Shown here one piece after another: positions 4,911-5,057 of a stretch of 5,057 bases of DNA. The notes beneath the pieces are model-generated. The model did no database searches. It saw only the letters and a program-made list of their open reading frames with translations, and was not told where the DNA came from. Position 1 is the first letter of the stretch. Every line of letters starts with the position of its first letter. Source of the DNA: Coprothermobacter sp. (GTDB lineage: Bacteria; Coprothermobacterota; Coprothermobacteria; Coprothermobacterales; Coprothermobacteraceae); contig DUSQ01000058.1 of the NCBI GenBank assembly GCA_012842545.1, forward strand, positions 1 to 5,057, given 5' to 3'. The translations under genes and the position numbers were made by a program.

Positions 4911-4915
4911 TTTTC

Positions 4916-5057
4916 ATGAAGGGAGTCATATTAGCAGGAGGGAGCGGGACACGTCTTTATCCAACCACAAGGGTGATTAACAAGCATCTTATTCCCATCT
5001 ACGATAAACCCATGATCTACTACCCACTTTCCGTGATGATGATGCTGGGCGTAAGGG
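4916..5057 (+). CDS. rmlA: Glucose-1-phosphate thymidylyltransferase RmlA, N-terminal part (cut by window edge)
   Basis: RmlA makes dTDP-glucose from dTTP and glucose-1-phosphate in the cytoplasm, the first step toward dTDP-rhamnose and other deoxysugars of cell-surface glycans. Only 47 codons are present of about 240-355 (short and long forms exist). They hold the nucleotide-binding loop LAGGSGTRLYP (6-16), the NKHLIPIYDKPMIYYPL segment (22-38) with the substrate-binding lysine region, and a methionine-rich SVMMMLGV helix (39-46). The usual Leu after YP is Thr here (YPTT), a mild change. The start is set by GGAGGTG. rmlB, rmlC and rmlD would be expected further right. Archaeal-type bifunctional sugar nucleotidyltransferases share this N-terminus, but the NKHL and KPMIYYPL pattern favours RmlA. 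Confidence 0.9.
   Translation, partial: MKGVILAGGSGTRLYPTTRVINKHLIPIYDKPMIYYPLSVMMMLGVR

Larger units (their letters stand above)
4450..4915 (+). other. 466-base region without an intact gene, between hsp20 and rmlA
   Basis: From the hsp20 terminator to the rmlA start I see no intact gene and no RNA gene. 4450-4653 has stops in all plus frames. It holds an extended -10-like TGTTAGAAT (4498-4506, no matching -35), an inverted repeat AGTAC-6-GTACT (4521-4536), CATGG/CCATG arms (4537-4557) and a small GGAAG-3-CTTCC hairpin (4627-4639). 4654-4902 is an apparent gene remnant, listed separately. 4810-4915 holds a candidate promoter and the ribosome site for rmlA. The loose structure contrasts with the tight gene packing to the left. 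Confidence 0.6.

Noticed and set aside
1..5057. A defence system, CRISPR array, IS element or prophage
   Set aside because: No regularly spaced repeats, transposase motifs, terminal repeats or defence-type domains are seen; nearly all genes fit known housekeeping families.

Overview
The window looks like chromosomal housekeeping DNA from an anaerobic, possibly thermophilic, low-to-mid GC bacterium (GC a little under 50% by eye). Hints are a compact string of overlapping genes, an Hsp20 gene with an 11-nt match to the 16S anti-Shine-Dalgarno, short versions of several enzymes, and two genes that appear to be leaderless. A Coprothermobacter-like or deep Firmicutes-like source would fit. That is inference from gene style only, with low confidence.

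Layout. Positions 1-100 hold an FMN riboswitch on the minus strand, cut by the left edge. Its probable promoter is at 123-131, so a riboflavin synthesis or transport gene should lie just off the left end. Divergently, on the plus strand, five genes run head to tail: a TrmN6-like methyltransferase (178-804), a PlsY-type acyltransferase (833-1447), a membrane-anchored GT2 glycosyltransferase (1444-2577), a short RsmI-type 16S rRNA methyltransferase (2574-3233) and MobA (start 3235 or 3226, end 3822). The last four overlap by 4 nt or nearly touch, so they are probably one transcript. The first two have no Shine-Dalgarno but carry -10 boxes placed so that transcription would start at or just before the ATG.

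A 95-nt gap with an inverted repeat, a possible promoter and a tiny upstream reading frame leads to hsp20 (3918-4376). A strong intrinsic terminator (4406-4449) closes that unit. The next 466 bases (4450-4915) have no clear intact gene. They contain a reading frame (4654-4902) whose middle resembles the N-terminal part of CDP-glycerol glycerophosphotransferases and then loses the resemblance, so it is probably a gene remnant. The window ends in the first 47 codons of rmlA (dTDP-glucose synthesis), which probably opens a surface-polysaccharide cluster to the right.

The genes fall into envelope lipid and sugar functions (PlsY, GT2, RmlA, the TagF-like remnant), RNA modification (TrmN6-like, RsmI), cofactor synthesis (FMN riboswitch, MobA) and protein quality control (Hsp20). 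I see no CRISPR array, IS element, tRNA, rRNA or phage gene. I did not find a convincing new multi-gene system. The points most worth a second look are the two leaderless genes, the trimmed and motif-altered methyltransferases, the divergent PlsY motif and the TagF-like remnant.
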